Of a DNA stretch of 64,000 nt, positions 34,638-47,478 are shown piece by piece. This DNA is from Ciborinia camelliae (taxonomy: Eukaryota; Ascomycota; Leotiomycetes; Helotiales; Sclerotiniaceae). The stretch covers positions 1,511,829 to 1,575,828 of the forward strand of contig JANPYM010000014.1 of the NCBI GenBank assembly GCA_025890175.1. The letters are read 5' to 3'. The notes beneath the pieces were generated by a model. That model was not told where the DNA came from and ran no database searches. It saw only the letters and a program-made list of their open reading frames with translations. A program made the translations under genes and the position numbers. How positions within the stretch are numbered: the stretch's first letter is position 1; each line of letters starts with the position of its first letter.

Positions 34638-36739
34638 TTAGATGTTCTTATAACTCCAAATTCTCGCTCTCATATCACCTGAACCAGTAGCGAAAGAACC
34701 ACCTGAAGGACTTGGCGCAACTGAGATAACAGAATTCTTATGACCTTGTAACATAAGTTGAGTATTACCAGTTCTTGGATCCCAGAACTGAACACCTCTA
34801 TCCTTTGATCCAGAAAGTACCCAAGCTCCATCGGGTGTAAGGGCGACGGAAAGAACAAAGTCCTATTATTTCTATTAGTATTCATCACAAGTTTGAAAAA
34901 TAAACAACTCACTTTGTGTCCTTCAAATGTACGTAAACATCTTCCACCCTTTGGAGCTGTGCTGGGGTGACCACCTCTTGGTGCAACAAGCTCCCACATC
35001 TTGATAGTCTTATCCAAACTTCCTGAAACAAGATCTTTTCCATTTGGTGCAAATGCGACAGAGTAAACACTATCCTTGTGACCATCTGGACCTTCAAGAC
35101 GTTCTACCAAGTATCCGGTAGCAGCGTCCCAAACACGAACGCTCTTATCAAGAGAACCAGCAGCAACATATTTGGTATCTGGTGAAATGGCAACTGTGGT
35201 GACACCATCTTCAATGCTAAGAGTCAAGATGTTTTGACTAGCCTCAATATCCCAAAGACGAACAGTTCGATCGCCACTTCCGGAAGCAATGGTACGACCA
35301 TCACGGGCGAAATCTAAGGAATAAATATCTTGCTCGTGTCCCGAGAAAGTATTTCTAATTGTTCGTGAAGCAATATCCCAAACCTATTTATAGTTAGCAC
35401 GTGAAACATTAGAAAAGAGGGGGAACACATACTCGGATCAATTTATCCTCTGCGCCAGTAGCGAGGTATCTTCCATCTGGACTGAAGCAAACACTTCTAA
35501 TATAAAGATCTCCAACAGAATCTACAGAGTCATCTTGAAGGACGCAAACTTTGGTTCCGGTGACAACATCGTAGATTTGGGCGGATCTATTGCAACCAGT
35601 AGCCACGAATTTTCCATCATGACTGAAACGAACGCAACAAACAACTGATTCGTGAATGAGCGTGTGAACAAGATCGACATCAAGAATCTTGGGAACATCT
35701 GGGTTGAAAATCGCGAACCAATCGGCCTCTACTTTCTTATATTGAGATGGTAGGCGCTCAAGGTCCAATTCTGCCAAAGCGTTTCCCACATTCCCTACAG
35801 GGTATCCAGGTCCTCGAGGGATACCTGCTAATGGGTGACCGACTTGTGGTGATTGTCTAGGATCGTTGTATGGCAATTGTTGTGGCATTTGAGGAGTTGC
35901 CGGACCGCCAGGGCCACGATTTTGGCGTGGGCCTCCTTTACCTGGACCGGGAGAAGCGGTTGATTGAGGAGGCTGAGCACCATATGGGCCATTTTGTGGA
36001 GGACCTTGTGGAGGGTAACCACCTTGGAAAGGACCTTGTTGATTTGGTGGAGGACCTTGAAGAGCTGGTTGTGGTTGAGGCATTGCGTGTGGTGGGAGTG
36101 GACCTTGCGCATCTTGTTGTTGTTGTTGTTGTTGCTGCTGTTGTGGTGGTGGAGCAAGACCTGGACCTCCTTGAGATGCTTGACCAGCCATTATGCCTCC
36201 AAAAAGGTTGCTTGGACCATGTCCAATCGATGGTGGTGCTTGAGATGGAGCAGCATGTTGTGGTGGACCACCCATGGCAGGTGGACGAGAAGAACCTCCT
36301 CGAGCCTCAAGTTCGCGGTGAAGTCGTTGAATCTCTTCATCATATCTTTAAATGTTAGCGACATTGACATTCTCTTAGATGAATCTATAACCCTACTTTT
36401 GCTTCAAAGCTAGATGTGTTTGTTCCATTTGATAGACTTTCTCTCGAACCATTTGCATCTCTTGTATTTGTTGTGCAACTAAAATGATGTGTTAGCATCG
36501 CGCTAGTTCTGAAATCATGACCATGGTGAGGTGGAAGTTTGAAAGAATGCCTCCCTCATCCTGCCATGCACCAATCCCATCATCCCTTTAACCATCTCAA
36601 TGTGCGACTCACTATTATGTTCATATTCCCCACTTGCTCGTTGTTGAGTATCGAATTCAGCGCGAATGCCATCCAACAATTCATTCAATCGAGCGGTACC
36701 GGGGGAGGGACCCAAACCGCGGTGATTATACATAGACAT
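34638..36739 (-). CDS. TUP1: global transcriptional corepressor Tup1 (RCO-1/TupA)
   Basis: Nuclear corepressor that works with Ssn6/Cyc8 to silence glucose-, development- and stress-controlled genes. Five exons (36613-36739, 36397-36478, 35433-36345, 34913-35383, 34638-34862) with introns of 134, 51, 49 and 50 nt give 605 aa, about the length of Neurospora RCO-1. The N-terminal tetramerisation helix spans about 1-90 ([46 protein letters not shown]). It is followed by a Gly/Pro/Gln-rich spacer with a run of about ten Gln near 138-150. Seven WD40 repeats fill about 285-605 (for example [67 protein letters not shown]). The in-frame open region upstream of MSMYNHRG lacks family-like sequence, so I start there. 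Confidence 0.96.
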
Positions 36740-39700
36740 TGTGTATGATTCGACTTTGAATACGAGATTGAAGTTGTTTTGGTTGATGTCCCTTCTGATG
36801 GTCAGGTCAGCAATGTTAAATTGGGGGGTTGTGGATATCAGATTCTCTGGAGGCCACCGCACAACCTCTCCATGATGGCACTGCGCCACCAAGGCGAGGC
36901 AAGAAAGTTGAGTGGAAAGAGGGGATGATGGTAGATGAGAGAAGAGAAGATTGACGGGTACTTACTTTGGTTGTGCGCAACAGTTTGCTTGTAGTTTGTA
37001 GCTGTGATTTAAAGTGTGTGGATTATGCGCGTTTGCAACTTTTTTTTATGTATCAATTTGTCGCAACACTTCCAAGGTTATTTCAATGATGCCAAGTGGA
37101 TAGGGTATTAAAAAGGTATTGATCGCATTCGGGAATTAAGATATTGGTGTTGATAGAAATAAATGAGTTGATGATAATAATTGAATTATATGAAGTTGTT
37201 GATTTGCGCTGATGATGTTCGGACGAGAGATCTCATGTAATGTGCTGATGGTGTTGATGTGGTGTGGATTGAGTGAGTGAGGTTTGAGGTTGGTGGTTGG
37301 TGTAATGTAAGGAAGGTGTGTGGGTGGATGGATGAATGGATGTACGAGAAGGGGAAGTGGAGGTAAAAAAAAAGATATGAATCTTCTTTCGGTTCAGTTA
37401 GATTTAGTACCCCCTAGTGGTGTACGTAGTAAAAAGAGGTAGTAGAAGAAGAAGAAGAAGACTGAGAGAGGGAGTGTGTCTCTAGTGGTACTTTGGAAAA
37501 GAGGATCAGAGCAACTTGTTGATTTTGGTATGACACTTCCTCTGGTGATAGGTAATACCAGTACGGTACGGGAGCTGGATCAGATCAGGTGAGGAGAGAG
37601 GAGGAGATAAACAAGTGTGTAATAATGTAAGAACGGAGAAAATGATAATGGTACGATACGATTGATGGGTACAAGGAAAGTGACAAGCCTTCCAATTCTC
37701 TAAGGTTCTCTTCTCTTTTACTTTTAGCTGGGGCTCAAGAACTCAAGAACTTTTTTTCCCTTCTTCTCCTCTTTCCTCTTTTTACTGGAGAGATGAATCA
37801 TGGAACGAATCAAAAATCACCAAAGCACGCAGCGTCAAATATCACGTGTGGTCTCTTCAACTCACCTAACCCACATGGTGAACAGCCACACTAAATTTGA
37901 CCCTTGTTGATCCATGTTGGTCCGTCATTAAATCCCGGTCAAATGTGGACGCAGGGATTATGACTAGTGTGAAGAGTGGAGCGGATAATAAGTGGAGCTT
38001 TGTTCTTGCCTCTTTTTTTTCTTTTTCGCTAAGAACAGCCTTCCGAAAACAAGCGAGAGATGATTACAAATGGAAAAATAATAATGAAGGGGGGAAGGTA
38101 CCGGTACCTTACTTAATCAATGCTAGATCATTTTTATTTTATTCATAGAGGTCGAGCCGAATTTCAATGCCGGGAAGTTGATATCGGTATGGATGAATTT
38201 ATCATTCCGTTGAATTAAATAAAGTTCTTCATCGACTTTTATTGCCCGGAAGTTTGTTAATCGGGATCGATATACTGCAATTGTAAGCATCTGCAAGATC
38301 AACTCATCTATCGCTAGGTAACTAAATGAAAGTTCATTAATATTCCGTACCGGTACCGTACATTAACAACCTTGGAATCCATTGACCCGACTCACCCGAG
38401 TTAAGTAAGATTCCATATGACATTTATTGTTGGACTTACATAAGCACTTCTCTATACCTAACCATACCATACCATACCAGAGCATATGCAACGGAAACTA
38501 AAAACATCAACTGGTGTACCTACCTAGGTACCTAAGTTTCAATTTCTTGCATACTACCTACAGTAGATGGATGACAAGTTACCCAGTCTTGTACTCTTTT
38601 CCCCATGCAATAATACCTACCTACTGATGCATGAACGAGCTATCCATTCATTAGCATTTACACGTTAGACTTAACGAGGTATGAATATGAATACTGTACC
38701 ATTAAATATATCCATCATAGGAATCAACAAGACGCCATTATATATACTGTCACGAATAGAATAAATACTAACTATTTTATCATTCATTACCTACTCATTG
38801 CGCGGAGTAGAAGTTGGAGATAGGACGAGTACTAGTTAACTAAATAACATCGATGATTGATCCCGCTGGATTAAACTCTACCTAGGTAGTTTAAATTCAT
38901 CTTGAGATTTATCCAAGGTAGATAGATAGGTATAGAATCTAGATGTTGGAGTTAACTTATAATTGACTAATAAGTACAAGTAGAAATAGAAATACAGGTA
39001 TAAATAAAATCCAGCTACCTATATCTAGGTATTATCACATACCTACCTACCTACTTACCCAACCCTACACATCATCAAAAAAGTCCTCACCAACCCGCCC
39101 ACTCCAAGCGTTTTCGCCAAACAATCACCTACCTTACCACACCTGGGCAATAAGAGAAGCGAAGCGCTCGTACCGCCCAAGCTTTGTTTTATTTTATTTT
39201 CCTTTCTTTCATCTCGTCTCGTTTTGTTTATCGATATCATATCACATCCGGAGTACTCCATTTTGCATATTGCATCTTTGCATATGACATATGACATATA
39301 CAAATTTTCTTTTTGTCTCCTCTTTTCTTGTCTGTGATTGAATGAATGCATCTATATATCGATATCGGTATCGGTATAATAATGAGAGAATAATAAGAGA
39401 TGGAGAGATGGAGAGAGAGAGAGGGGGGGAGATATATAGATAGGTAGGTATATAATTTATTATTTTAAAATCGAAAGATAAATCAAAATTAAAATCAAAT
39501 ATAAATGAATGGATGGATGTACCTATGATACCTAGGTAGATATATCCATTCAATCATCCATCCATCAATCCATCCATCAAATACCATTCAACCATCCATC
39601 CAACCATCTATCTATATCTACCTACCCATCTACCCACCCCAAATCCCAATCCGCATCCGCATCCCCAATCCCCAATCCCGAAACCGAAGTTCCAACGCCC

Positions 39701-39854
39701 GGCCGGCGTGCGTCAACGAACGGCGTTAACAAACGGAGAAGGAAGAAAAAAAATCCTTTCGGCGCACGCAATACCTAGGTACCTACCTAACCCAACCCAG
39801 CCTACCGTATCTAATCTACCTCCAGCTAGGTAAATATGAGATGAGATATGAGAT

Positions 39855-39912
39855 GAAGATCAAGCTTTCAAGCTTTCAAGCTTTCAAGCTTTCTTTCTTT
39901 CAAGCTTTCTTT
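39855..39912. repeat. CAAGCTTT octanucleotide tandem repeat
   Basis: Four direct CAAGCTTT units, then a CTTT-expanded variant, within the TUP1-ERG3 desert. Each unit contains a HindIII-type AAGCTT palindrome. There is no coding content. Confidence 0.85.
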
Positions 39913-40090
39913 CCAAGATATAGATAAAGATAAAAATATAGATAAAGATAACATCAAAAAGCTTGATTGAGATTCTTGCCCTGCCCAGATGCCTAGCCCA
40001 GAAGATGCCTAGCCCAGATGCCGAGAAAACTATATGTACCGCTCTTAGCATCAATCTTAGCATCTGGGCATTTTATTATTATTTAGATAT

Positions 40091-40119
40091 CTACCTACCT
40101 ACCTACCTACCTACCTACC
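40091..40119. repeat. (CTAC)n microsatellite
   Basis: About seven perfect CTAC units. The complementary motif GGTA recurs at about 40340-40362, so the two tracts are inverted relative to each other some 250 bp apart. Many shorter copies of the same tetranucleotide are scattered from 38.5 to 49 kb. Confidence 0.9.
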
Positions 40120-41172
40120 AGACATTCAAGTAGATACCTACCTACCTACCAATCTACCAGACAGTACCCAAAAAATCTTAAAGTTTATTATCTAGCTTAC
40201 CTACCTAGCTTACCTAGCTAAGGAGTGAGTAAGTGAGTGAGTCAGTGGGATTTCGTTTCGCTCGGGCGCGGGCGCGGGCTCGGGCTGGGTCTGGGTCTGG
40301 GCTTATATGATATTGCATCATATCATTTGATATGGAGTCGGTAGGTAGGTAGGTAGGTAGGTATTGAATGAATGGATGGATGGATGGAGGGAGAGATTTT
40401 CGGGAGGATCGGAAGGAGGATCGGGAGGAGGTAAAAGGTAAGAGGTGAGAGGTAAGAGGAGGAGGAGGAGGAAGGAAGAGATAATATTTTATATATTTAT
40501 ATTTCGTGAGGAGAATGCATCATGAAATACCATACCATACCAAACCGACCCACCTCTATATTTTTTTATTCTTCTTTTTCAATAATATTAATAACATTAA
40601 AGGAATAAGGAATATGTAAGCTCCTCCCTACCTATATACAAAAACACACGATAGGTAGGTACGATAAGATTAGATAAGATCAGATAAGATTAAATCAAGT
40701 TAAATCAAGTTAAGCTAAGTTACGTGGAAAGAGAGCTTGAGCTTGAGCTTGAGCTTGAATCAACCAGTGCCCAGGTGATCAGATCAGATGAAATCAGATG
40801 AAATCATGATGGGTAGTCTAAAAGTTTAAAAGTCGAAAGTTTAAAGTCTAAAGGCTAATAAAGGCTAAAGTCTATTTATCAGGTAGCGATCACGTAGCGA
40901 TCACAAGCGATCACTTTGTGATTAAATGGTGATCAAATGGTTTAAAGTTAGATGGATGGATGAAGTGTTTGCGCGCCATTCAATCCCGCATCTTCAGAAG
41001 GTATGAAATGTTTACCTACCTAGGTACCTACTTTACCTTACAGTACCTAATTAAGTAAATACCTACCTACCTTCTGAAGATATTATATCAAGAGGATCCA
41101 TGGATTCAAAGGATGGATATCAAAAGTTACAATACCTAAGGTGCCTATCTCCCTACCTACCTACCTAGTATA

Positions 41173-41210
41173 CAAATCAAATCAAATCAAATCAAATCAA
41201 ATCAAATCAA
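41173..41210. repeat. (AATCA)n pentanucleotide microsatellite
   Basis: About seven to eight perfect units on the plus strand. No feature overlaps it. Confidence 0.9.
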
Positions 41211-42934
41211 AATCCAATCCAACATCTCAAAGCACCAGCTCAGTTATCCATACATACAGACAGTAGGTAGGTAGGTACCTACAAGCAGGTACGATCGAGA
41301 TTGAGATTGATGAGATGATTAAGTAACCCAATTTACTGTAGTACCTCCAGCTACCTCCAGCTATATATACCTACTATATAATATCAATGCGATGAATTTT
41401 CACCTCACCTCACATCACATCACATCACCTCACATCACATGAAATAAATAGAATTGACGAATCAGATCACATCATCAGATCCCATATCCACATCCACATC
41501 CCTTCCTAGGGGCAGCCGGACCTACCTACCTAGGGATCAGGTACTAGGTATGTAGTAGGTATGGGAATCCCAAAATGGCGAGGGCTGCTGGAATGGGATG
41601 GGGCTGATTTGGGGGGTTTTTGTTTGTTTGGGTATTTTATTGATGGATGGGTGGATGGGTGGATGGGTGGATGGATGGGATGAGGGAGGAAATTCGGGGG
41701 TAGGTAGGTAGGTAGGTACTGTAATGGATGGATTGGAAGGTTTGGGAAAGAGGGAGAGGGAGATGGAGAGGTATTTAGGGAAGAGGAAGGGGAATGGGAA
41801 TGGAATGAAGGGAATGAAGGGAAAGAAGGGAATGAACGGAAGTTAGGTAATATACCTACCTACCCGTGGATACCTAGGTTAGATATAACCTCATAATAAT
41901 AAAATGATGATCATAGCCTAGGTACCTACCTACCTTACCTATGAATGAAAATAAAAAAAATCATCTCATCTCATCCCCATCTCATGTCATCTCATATCAT
42001 CTCATCTCATGTCCGTTTTGTCCGGAAAATCCAACTCGGATGTCTTTCCCGTTCCTTTTTCCTAGGTACCTAGGGAGGTTAGGTAAGATCAGATCAGGTC
42101 AGGTCAGATCAGCTATTTAACGAAAGATTCTCGTAATGGATTCATTTTAAGATAATTATTCAATTTTATGGGTATGGGATGGGACCGAGGGATGTAAGCT
42201 TAATTTTACAGTATCATGACGGGATTCATTATCAGATCAATCCATATAGGTACCTAGGTAGGTAGGTAGCTGGAGGTATAGGTAGTGAATTGAATTGAAT
42301 CTTGATTGATTGATGGATTGATTGATGGATTGGGGTGGTTGGATTGGATTGGATTGGATTGATGTCTTTTGATCTGCATATCTTGTCTCTTGTATCTCTG
42401 CTTCTTTTTTTTGAATTGGATCTGCTTGATCGACCTACCTACCTAGGTACCTTAGATAGGTAGGTACTAGATACAAGGTAGGTACTAGATACTAGGTAAA
42501 GACTTAAATTCCCGATGAACCGAATTTCCAAATTTCCCAAGAGGTAACATTGAATATGGAAGGGAAGTAAACCAACCAACCAACCCAACTCAACTGACAA
42601 ACCATCAGGTAAGGTAAAAGGTATCGACTAGGTATCTCGACCAGGTATATTGTTGGACTCCTAGCCTCCGGCTATTGATGGTGGTGTCGCGTCGGCTCGG
42701 ATCAAGATTCAATTAAAAAAATAAAAGAGGGTCCCAGCAGGTCCAATGATGATTGATCATCGGTAGAGGTAGAGGAAAAAGTCGAAAGAAATAATATAGG
42801 TAGGTAGGTTAGGTAGGTTAGGTAAATACTAGATCTAGAGTAGTTGGAGAGGCTTATCCCATTCCTATCCCTTCATCCTAAGTAGTTCCGATGGTCGCAT
42901 TAATACAAATTCAATCATACCCGCCACTCTTACT

Positions 42935-43095
42935 CTCTTTTTTTTTCTCTCCCTCTCCTCTTCTTTGCTCGACTTCTTCCCTAGGTACTCTCTGCTCTCT
43001 ACTCTCTGCTCTCTAATCTCTACTCTCTACTCTCCTCTAATCTACTCTGCTCTCTGCTCTTCTCTAATCTACTCTCCTCCAATCTCACTCCCCTC
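42935..43095 (+). promoter_or_regulatory. CT-rich tract upstream of ERG3
   Basis: About 160 bp made mostly of CTCT/TCTACTCTCTGCTCTC units, ending about 370 bp before the ERG3 start codon. Pyrimidine-rich blocks like this precede transcription starts of strongly expressed fungal genes. The promoter role is inferred from composition and position. Confidence 0.35.
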
Positions 43096-43469
43096 GACTC
43101 CTCTGGTTTAATTCACCAAAAAGTCCTTCTTTTAATTTTACCTATACTACCTACCACGTCAACCTCCTCACTTGTACAATTGAATTACCTACCTACCTAG
43201 GTAATAACTCAATTCCAATCAATTCACCCAGATCACGCTCAAGCTCATTCTCACGCTCAAAGGTTAATAAGATCGATCTATTATACTTGGCGTTGCTTAT
43301 TTTATATCTCCCACAATCCATACTTTCCCATAGCTTCGTCGATCCGAAAGTTAAAATATCTGGATATCCTACAGAGGACAAACGAACGACCAAAACGACC
43401 AAAGCGACCCAAAAGACAATTGCCTTCTATCGAAAAGATCTTTCTCATATCTGGGATTGAGTCGTCAAT

Positions 43470-44514
43470 ATGGATATCGCTTTGGAATTTACCGATAAAT
43501 ACTTGTTCGATCATTTCTATTCGGCTCTCTTCCCTGTGAAGTCGACATTGTTCAATCCGATTGGTAAACAAGGTACTGGTAATGGTACAACTTTCAATGC
43601 GAAAACGATTCCAACACCATGGCAATATCATCCTTCGAATTCTTTTGTAACCTTCGAACCAACGGAGGCTGCATTTACGAGTCAATGGAACAGAGATAAT
43701 ATCTATCGTCAAGCTTTATCCTTGTTCTTGATCACTTGGTAAGTTGCTTCATCCATTTTTGACATTGATGAATATAAACATCCATAGATCAATCACTAAT
43801 TGGTGAAATAGGATCGCAGGTGCAATAATCTACTTTACAATCTCATCCCTCTCCTACGTCCTCGTTTTCGACAAGACCACCTTTAAACATCCTAAATTCC
43901 TCAAAAATCAGATTCGCCAGGAAATCTCCCAAGCTTGCAACAGCATGCCATTAATGTCCGTCCTCACCACACCTTTCTTCCTCGCCGAAGTCTTGGGCTA
44001 CTCGAAACTTTACGATCTTACATCTGAAGGACCTGGTGTTTGGTACAATTGGTTTCAATTCCCACTCTTCCTCATCTTCACCGATTGCTTCGTCTATTTC
44101 ATCCATCGAGCTCTTCACCACCCCTCCCTCTATAAAACCCTTCACAAACCCCATCATAAATGGATCATGCCAACTCCCTACGCCTCAATCGCTTTTCACC
44201 CAGTCGATGGCTGGTTGCAATCTCTTCCTTACCATATCTTCCCTTTTATTTTCCCATTACAAAAATTCGCATACTTGGGTCTCTTCTTTTTCGTTCAGAT
44301 CTGGACCGTCTTCATTCATGATGGTGAATATGTGGCGAATTCTCCAATTCTTAATGGAGCAGCTTGTCACACGATGCATCATCTTTATTTCAATTATAAC
44401 TATGGACAATATACGACCCTTTGGGATCGTCTCGGAGGTAGTTATAGAAAACCCAACGATGAACTTTTCCGCAGGGAGAGTAAGATGGGTCAAAAGAATG
44501 GGAGAGACAGGTAA
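43470..44514 (+). CDS. ERG3: C-5 sterol desaturase (Erg3), C terminus apparently frameshifted
   Basis: ER membrane di-iron enzyme of late ergosterol synthesis that introduces the C5-C6 double bond into episterol. Exons 43470-43738 and 43812-44514 (73-nt intron, CTTG|GTAAGT) give 323 aa as the sequence stands. The fatty-acid-hydroxylase histidine boxes are intact: HRALHH near 188, HKPHH near 201 and HTMHH near 281, with hydrophobic helices near 80-110, 130-160, 170-185 and 225-250. After NDELFRRESKMGQKN the frame runs into GRDR and a stop. A neighbouring frame continues as WERQVTEMEKQVLEAEGK up to a stop at 44592-44594, with the charged helical character expected of Erg3 C termini. One missing base near 44495-44497 would explain it: sequence error, or a real truncation of about 30 residues beyond the catalytic core. 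Confidence 0.93.
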
Positions 44515-44594
44515 CGGAGATGGAAAAACAAGTGTTGGAGGCGGAAGGCAAGGATGATAGAGTTTATGATGATGAGGATAAGAAAACAAATTAG
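44515..44594 (+). pseudogene. displaced C-terminal segment of ERG3 in another frame
   Basis: Starting at the TGG at 44499 and read one frame away from ERG3, the sequence encodes about 31 residues rich in Glu, Lys and Asp (WERQVTEMEKQV..., ending DDEDKKTN) and closes with TAG at 44592-44594. It has no start codon and directly continues ERG3, so it is the severed tail of that gene and not a separate gene. Confidence 0.7.
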
Positions 44595-47235
44595 GTTTGA
44601 GTTTGCGGGTAGATGTCTTGGCATGTTTATTTTGCACGGTCATTTTACAAGGGGGGGGTGTGGGGCGGGGGGTTTTTTGCAGGTTGGATTGTTGTATATA
44701 TTGCACGGGATGGTATCTCCAAATCATAATCAGGTCAGGTTTGAAAATTCTGAATGGTTTGAAATGGATTGATGGATGGAATGGATGGATGGATGGATGG
44801 ATGGATGGAAATGATTTGCATGCATGCATATGACGGCGTTTACATACCTAGGTAGTTTTTTTTTACTTTTTTTTTTACTGTTTTACGATCATGATGGGAG
44901 GGGAGGGGAGGAGAGGAGAGGAAAGAAGAGGGGAGTGGATTTGATGGAGAGATGGGTTGATGGGAAATGGGGAAATGGAGAAATGGATGGATGGATGCGT
45001 ACATTATAATGTACGGAACAACGACGAAGATGATGATGATGATGATGGTAGACGACTCGGGGTGATGAGTGGTGATAGGTGTCAGGGATAAATATGAGAT
45101 GGGATGGGATAGGTTGGGATAGATTGGGATGGATATGAGGCAACATCTGCGAATCCCCTCGCCTCCCCTCGCCTCCCCTCACCTCACCTCACATCACATA
45201 ACCGTTGACCTACCTATCTACCTACCTATCTACCTCCCTATCTATCTGATGATGATGATGATGAGGATCAATTGATCAATCTCATCGGGTTCAATTTCTA
45301 GTTCACAGGTTTCAGATTCATCAGTACCCATCAGTACCTACCAGTACCTATCTACCTACCTACCTACCTACCTACCGGTGTATACGTACGTGGGTACGGC
45401 CCAGGCTTCTAGAAAATTCATGGATGGATGGATGAATGCATGGATGGATAGATGATGGGGTTCATTACAATTTTCTTTTTTTTCTTATGGATGGGGTTTG
45501 GGGTTTGGGATGGGGTTTGGTTGGAATGGGATTGGGATGGAAATGGGATGGGATGGGGAATGGGATGGGGTGGGAATGGGATGGATGGGATAGGGTGGGA
45601 AATGGGGGTTGGTTAGATACTTACTCTTATTTACTTACTTACTTACTTAATTAATTACTACCTAATTACGATTATTTATTTACTTAGGTACTTAGTACTT
45701 GATTGCGGTTATGATTATTTTTGTGTTATATGTTGTTGGGTTTTGGTTTTTTTGGTTTTGGAGAGGTATTGGAGATGTGGGGGATGGGGGAGGAAAGGGA
45801 TGAGGAGAGGGAATGAGGAAGAGGTGATGGTATGATATAGAATATATACGTATATATTCTTCCTCTCTCTCCTCTCTCCCCTTTTTCCCTTTTTTTTTCT
45901 TCTCTCTTCTCTCTTCTCTTTACTCTCTTTATCCTTTTTATCCTTTCTCTCCTCTCTTCTCTCTCTTCTCTTTATCCTCTCCAAATCCCAAACCTTGCCA
46001 AGAAGATATCCAGGGGCTCGCTCGCGAATATTAGGATGGGGATTAGGATTGGGATTAGGATTAGGATTAGGATTGGGATTAGGATTGTTGAGATATAGAT
46101 GGAGGGAGAGATGGAGGGAGAAATAGAGGGAGAAATGGAGTAAGAGATAAAGGAAGAGAAGAGATGAAGCGGACTGATTGGCGGAGGAGGGGAAGAAGAA
46201 TGAGATAAAATGGGATGGGATAAGGATAAGGATAAGGATGGATAAAGAATAAATGGAGAATGAAGAGATGAAAAAAGGAAGAGATGAAGGAAAATGAAAA
46301 AGGAATGGATCAGGAATTAAATAGATGAAAGAGAGATGGGGAATGGGGAATGGGGAATGAATTGTATGTGTGAAATTCGAGTGGGATGTTTAAAGATTCT
46401 TGGGTTCTTGAGTTTTTAGATTAGATTTGGGGTTTAACAAGTCAAGTTCAATAAGTTGTGGATTTTATATTTTGATAGGTAGATAAGTATTCTTCCGACT
46501 CTCCTACTCTTCTACTTTTCTATTTTTCTCCTCTCCTACCCTCTTCCCTCTTCCCTCTTCCCATTTTCGAATTGTTAGATTTTACTTCTCTAAATTTGCT
46601 TGGTATATATAGGTAAGTTTAACTATATATTCATATTCATATCCATTCAACCAAATTTCATCATTCAAATTTCATCATTTAAGTCGAAATTTCCATTTCA
46701 AATTTCCATTTCAAATTTCAATCTCAATCTCAATATAACTTAAATATTTGCATTTATTTCATCTAATTGATCTAATCTAATGAGAATTTAATTAAGATTC
46801 TTTATATTCTTCTCAAGAACTACCTAATTACGCATTTTTATATCGCATCGCATTGTATTATATTCTTATATATATGGATGTATAGATATATGAATATATA
46901 GATGTATGAATGTATGAATAAATGGTATCTCTTCTTGCTAGTGTTGATTTTCTTATTGATTTTCTTATAAGATATATATATATATGTCTTTCTCGCTATA
47001 AGTTGGAGTTTGAGGGTTAATTATTTCTAGTTTTTCTATCTCGCATCTGGTTTTCACATGTAATTTCGTCATCTAGTTTCCTCATCTAGTTTTTCTATCT
47101 AATTTTCCTTCTGGTTTTTATATCTCGGATCTGGTTTTGGCTTCTATTTCTACTTCTATCTATCATTAGATTATAATTATATCTATACAACTATATAACT
47201 CGAAAATCCGAAATTTGAATTTCATACATACACAT

Positions 47236-47478
47236 ATCTAACTACCTAACTACCTAACTACCTAACTACCTAACTATTTAACTATCTAACTACCTAACTA
47301 CCTAACTACCTAACTACCTAACTACCTAACTACCTAACTACCTAACTACCTAACTACCTAACTACCTAACTACCTAACTACCTAACTACCTAACTACCTA
47401 ACTACCTAACTACCTCCCTACCTCCCTACCTCCCTACCTCCCTACCTCCCTACCTCCCTACCTCCCTACCTCCCTACC
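47236..47478. repeat. two-part octanucleotide array: (CTAACTAC)n then (CTACCTCC)n
   Basis: About 180 bp of nearly perfect CTAACTAC units changes abruptly at about 47414 into about eight CTACCTCC units. Both derive from the CTAC tetranucleotide common in the window, with different substitutions fixed in alternate repeats. The sharp switch suggests two separate expansion events. Confidence 0.93.

Larger units (their letters stand above)
36740..43469. other. 6.7-kb simple-sequence desert between divergent TUP1 and ERG3
   Basis: No gene seen. The part next to TUP1 (36740-38200) is ordinary AT-rich sequence with CACGTG near 37842 and GGTACC boxes. From 38500 to 43200 it is packed with TACCTACC/GGTAGGTA tetranucleotides, CCTAGGTACC palindromes, GGAT, AATCA, GATCA and CTCATC runs. 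Open frames here are repeat-derived (39055-39351, 39242-39553). A CG-rich island near 39690-39760 (CCGGCCGGCGTGCG; CGGCGCACGC) stands out. It probably contains long 5' regulatory sequence for both genes. Confidence 0.55.

Noticed and set aside
36740..36892. N-terminal extension of Tup1 to an ATG at 36892
   Set aside because: The extra residues do not resemble the family, and MSMYNHRG fits the expected start of filamentous fungal Tup1 proteins.
13207..44514. A sterol or secondary-metabolite gene cluster (GMC fusion, oxygenase, ERG3)
   Set aside because: The three genes are separated by housekeeping genes and tens of kilobases, and no synthase, P450, transporter or pathway regulator lies between them.
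46035..46095. Interstitial telomere-like GGATTA/GGATTG repeats
   Set aside because: The unit is TTAGGA/TTGGGA mixed and irregular, not the fungal TTAGGG telomere repeat, and sits in a field of other simple repeats.
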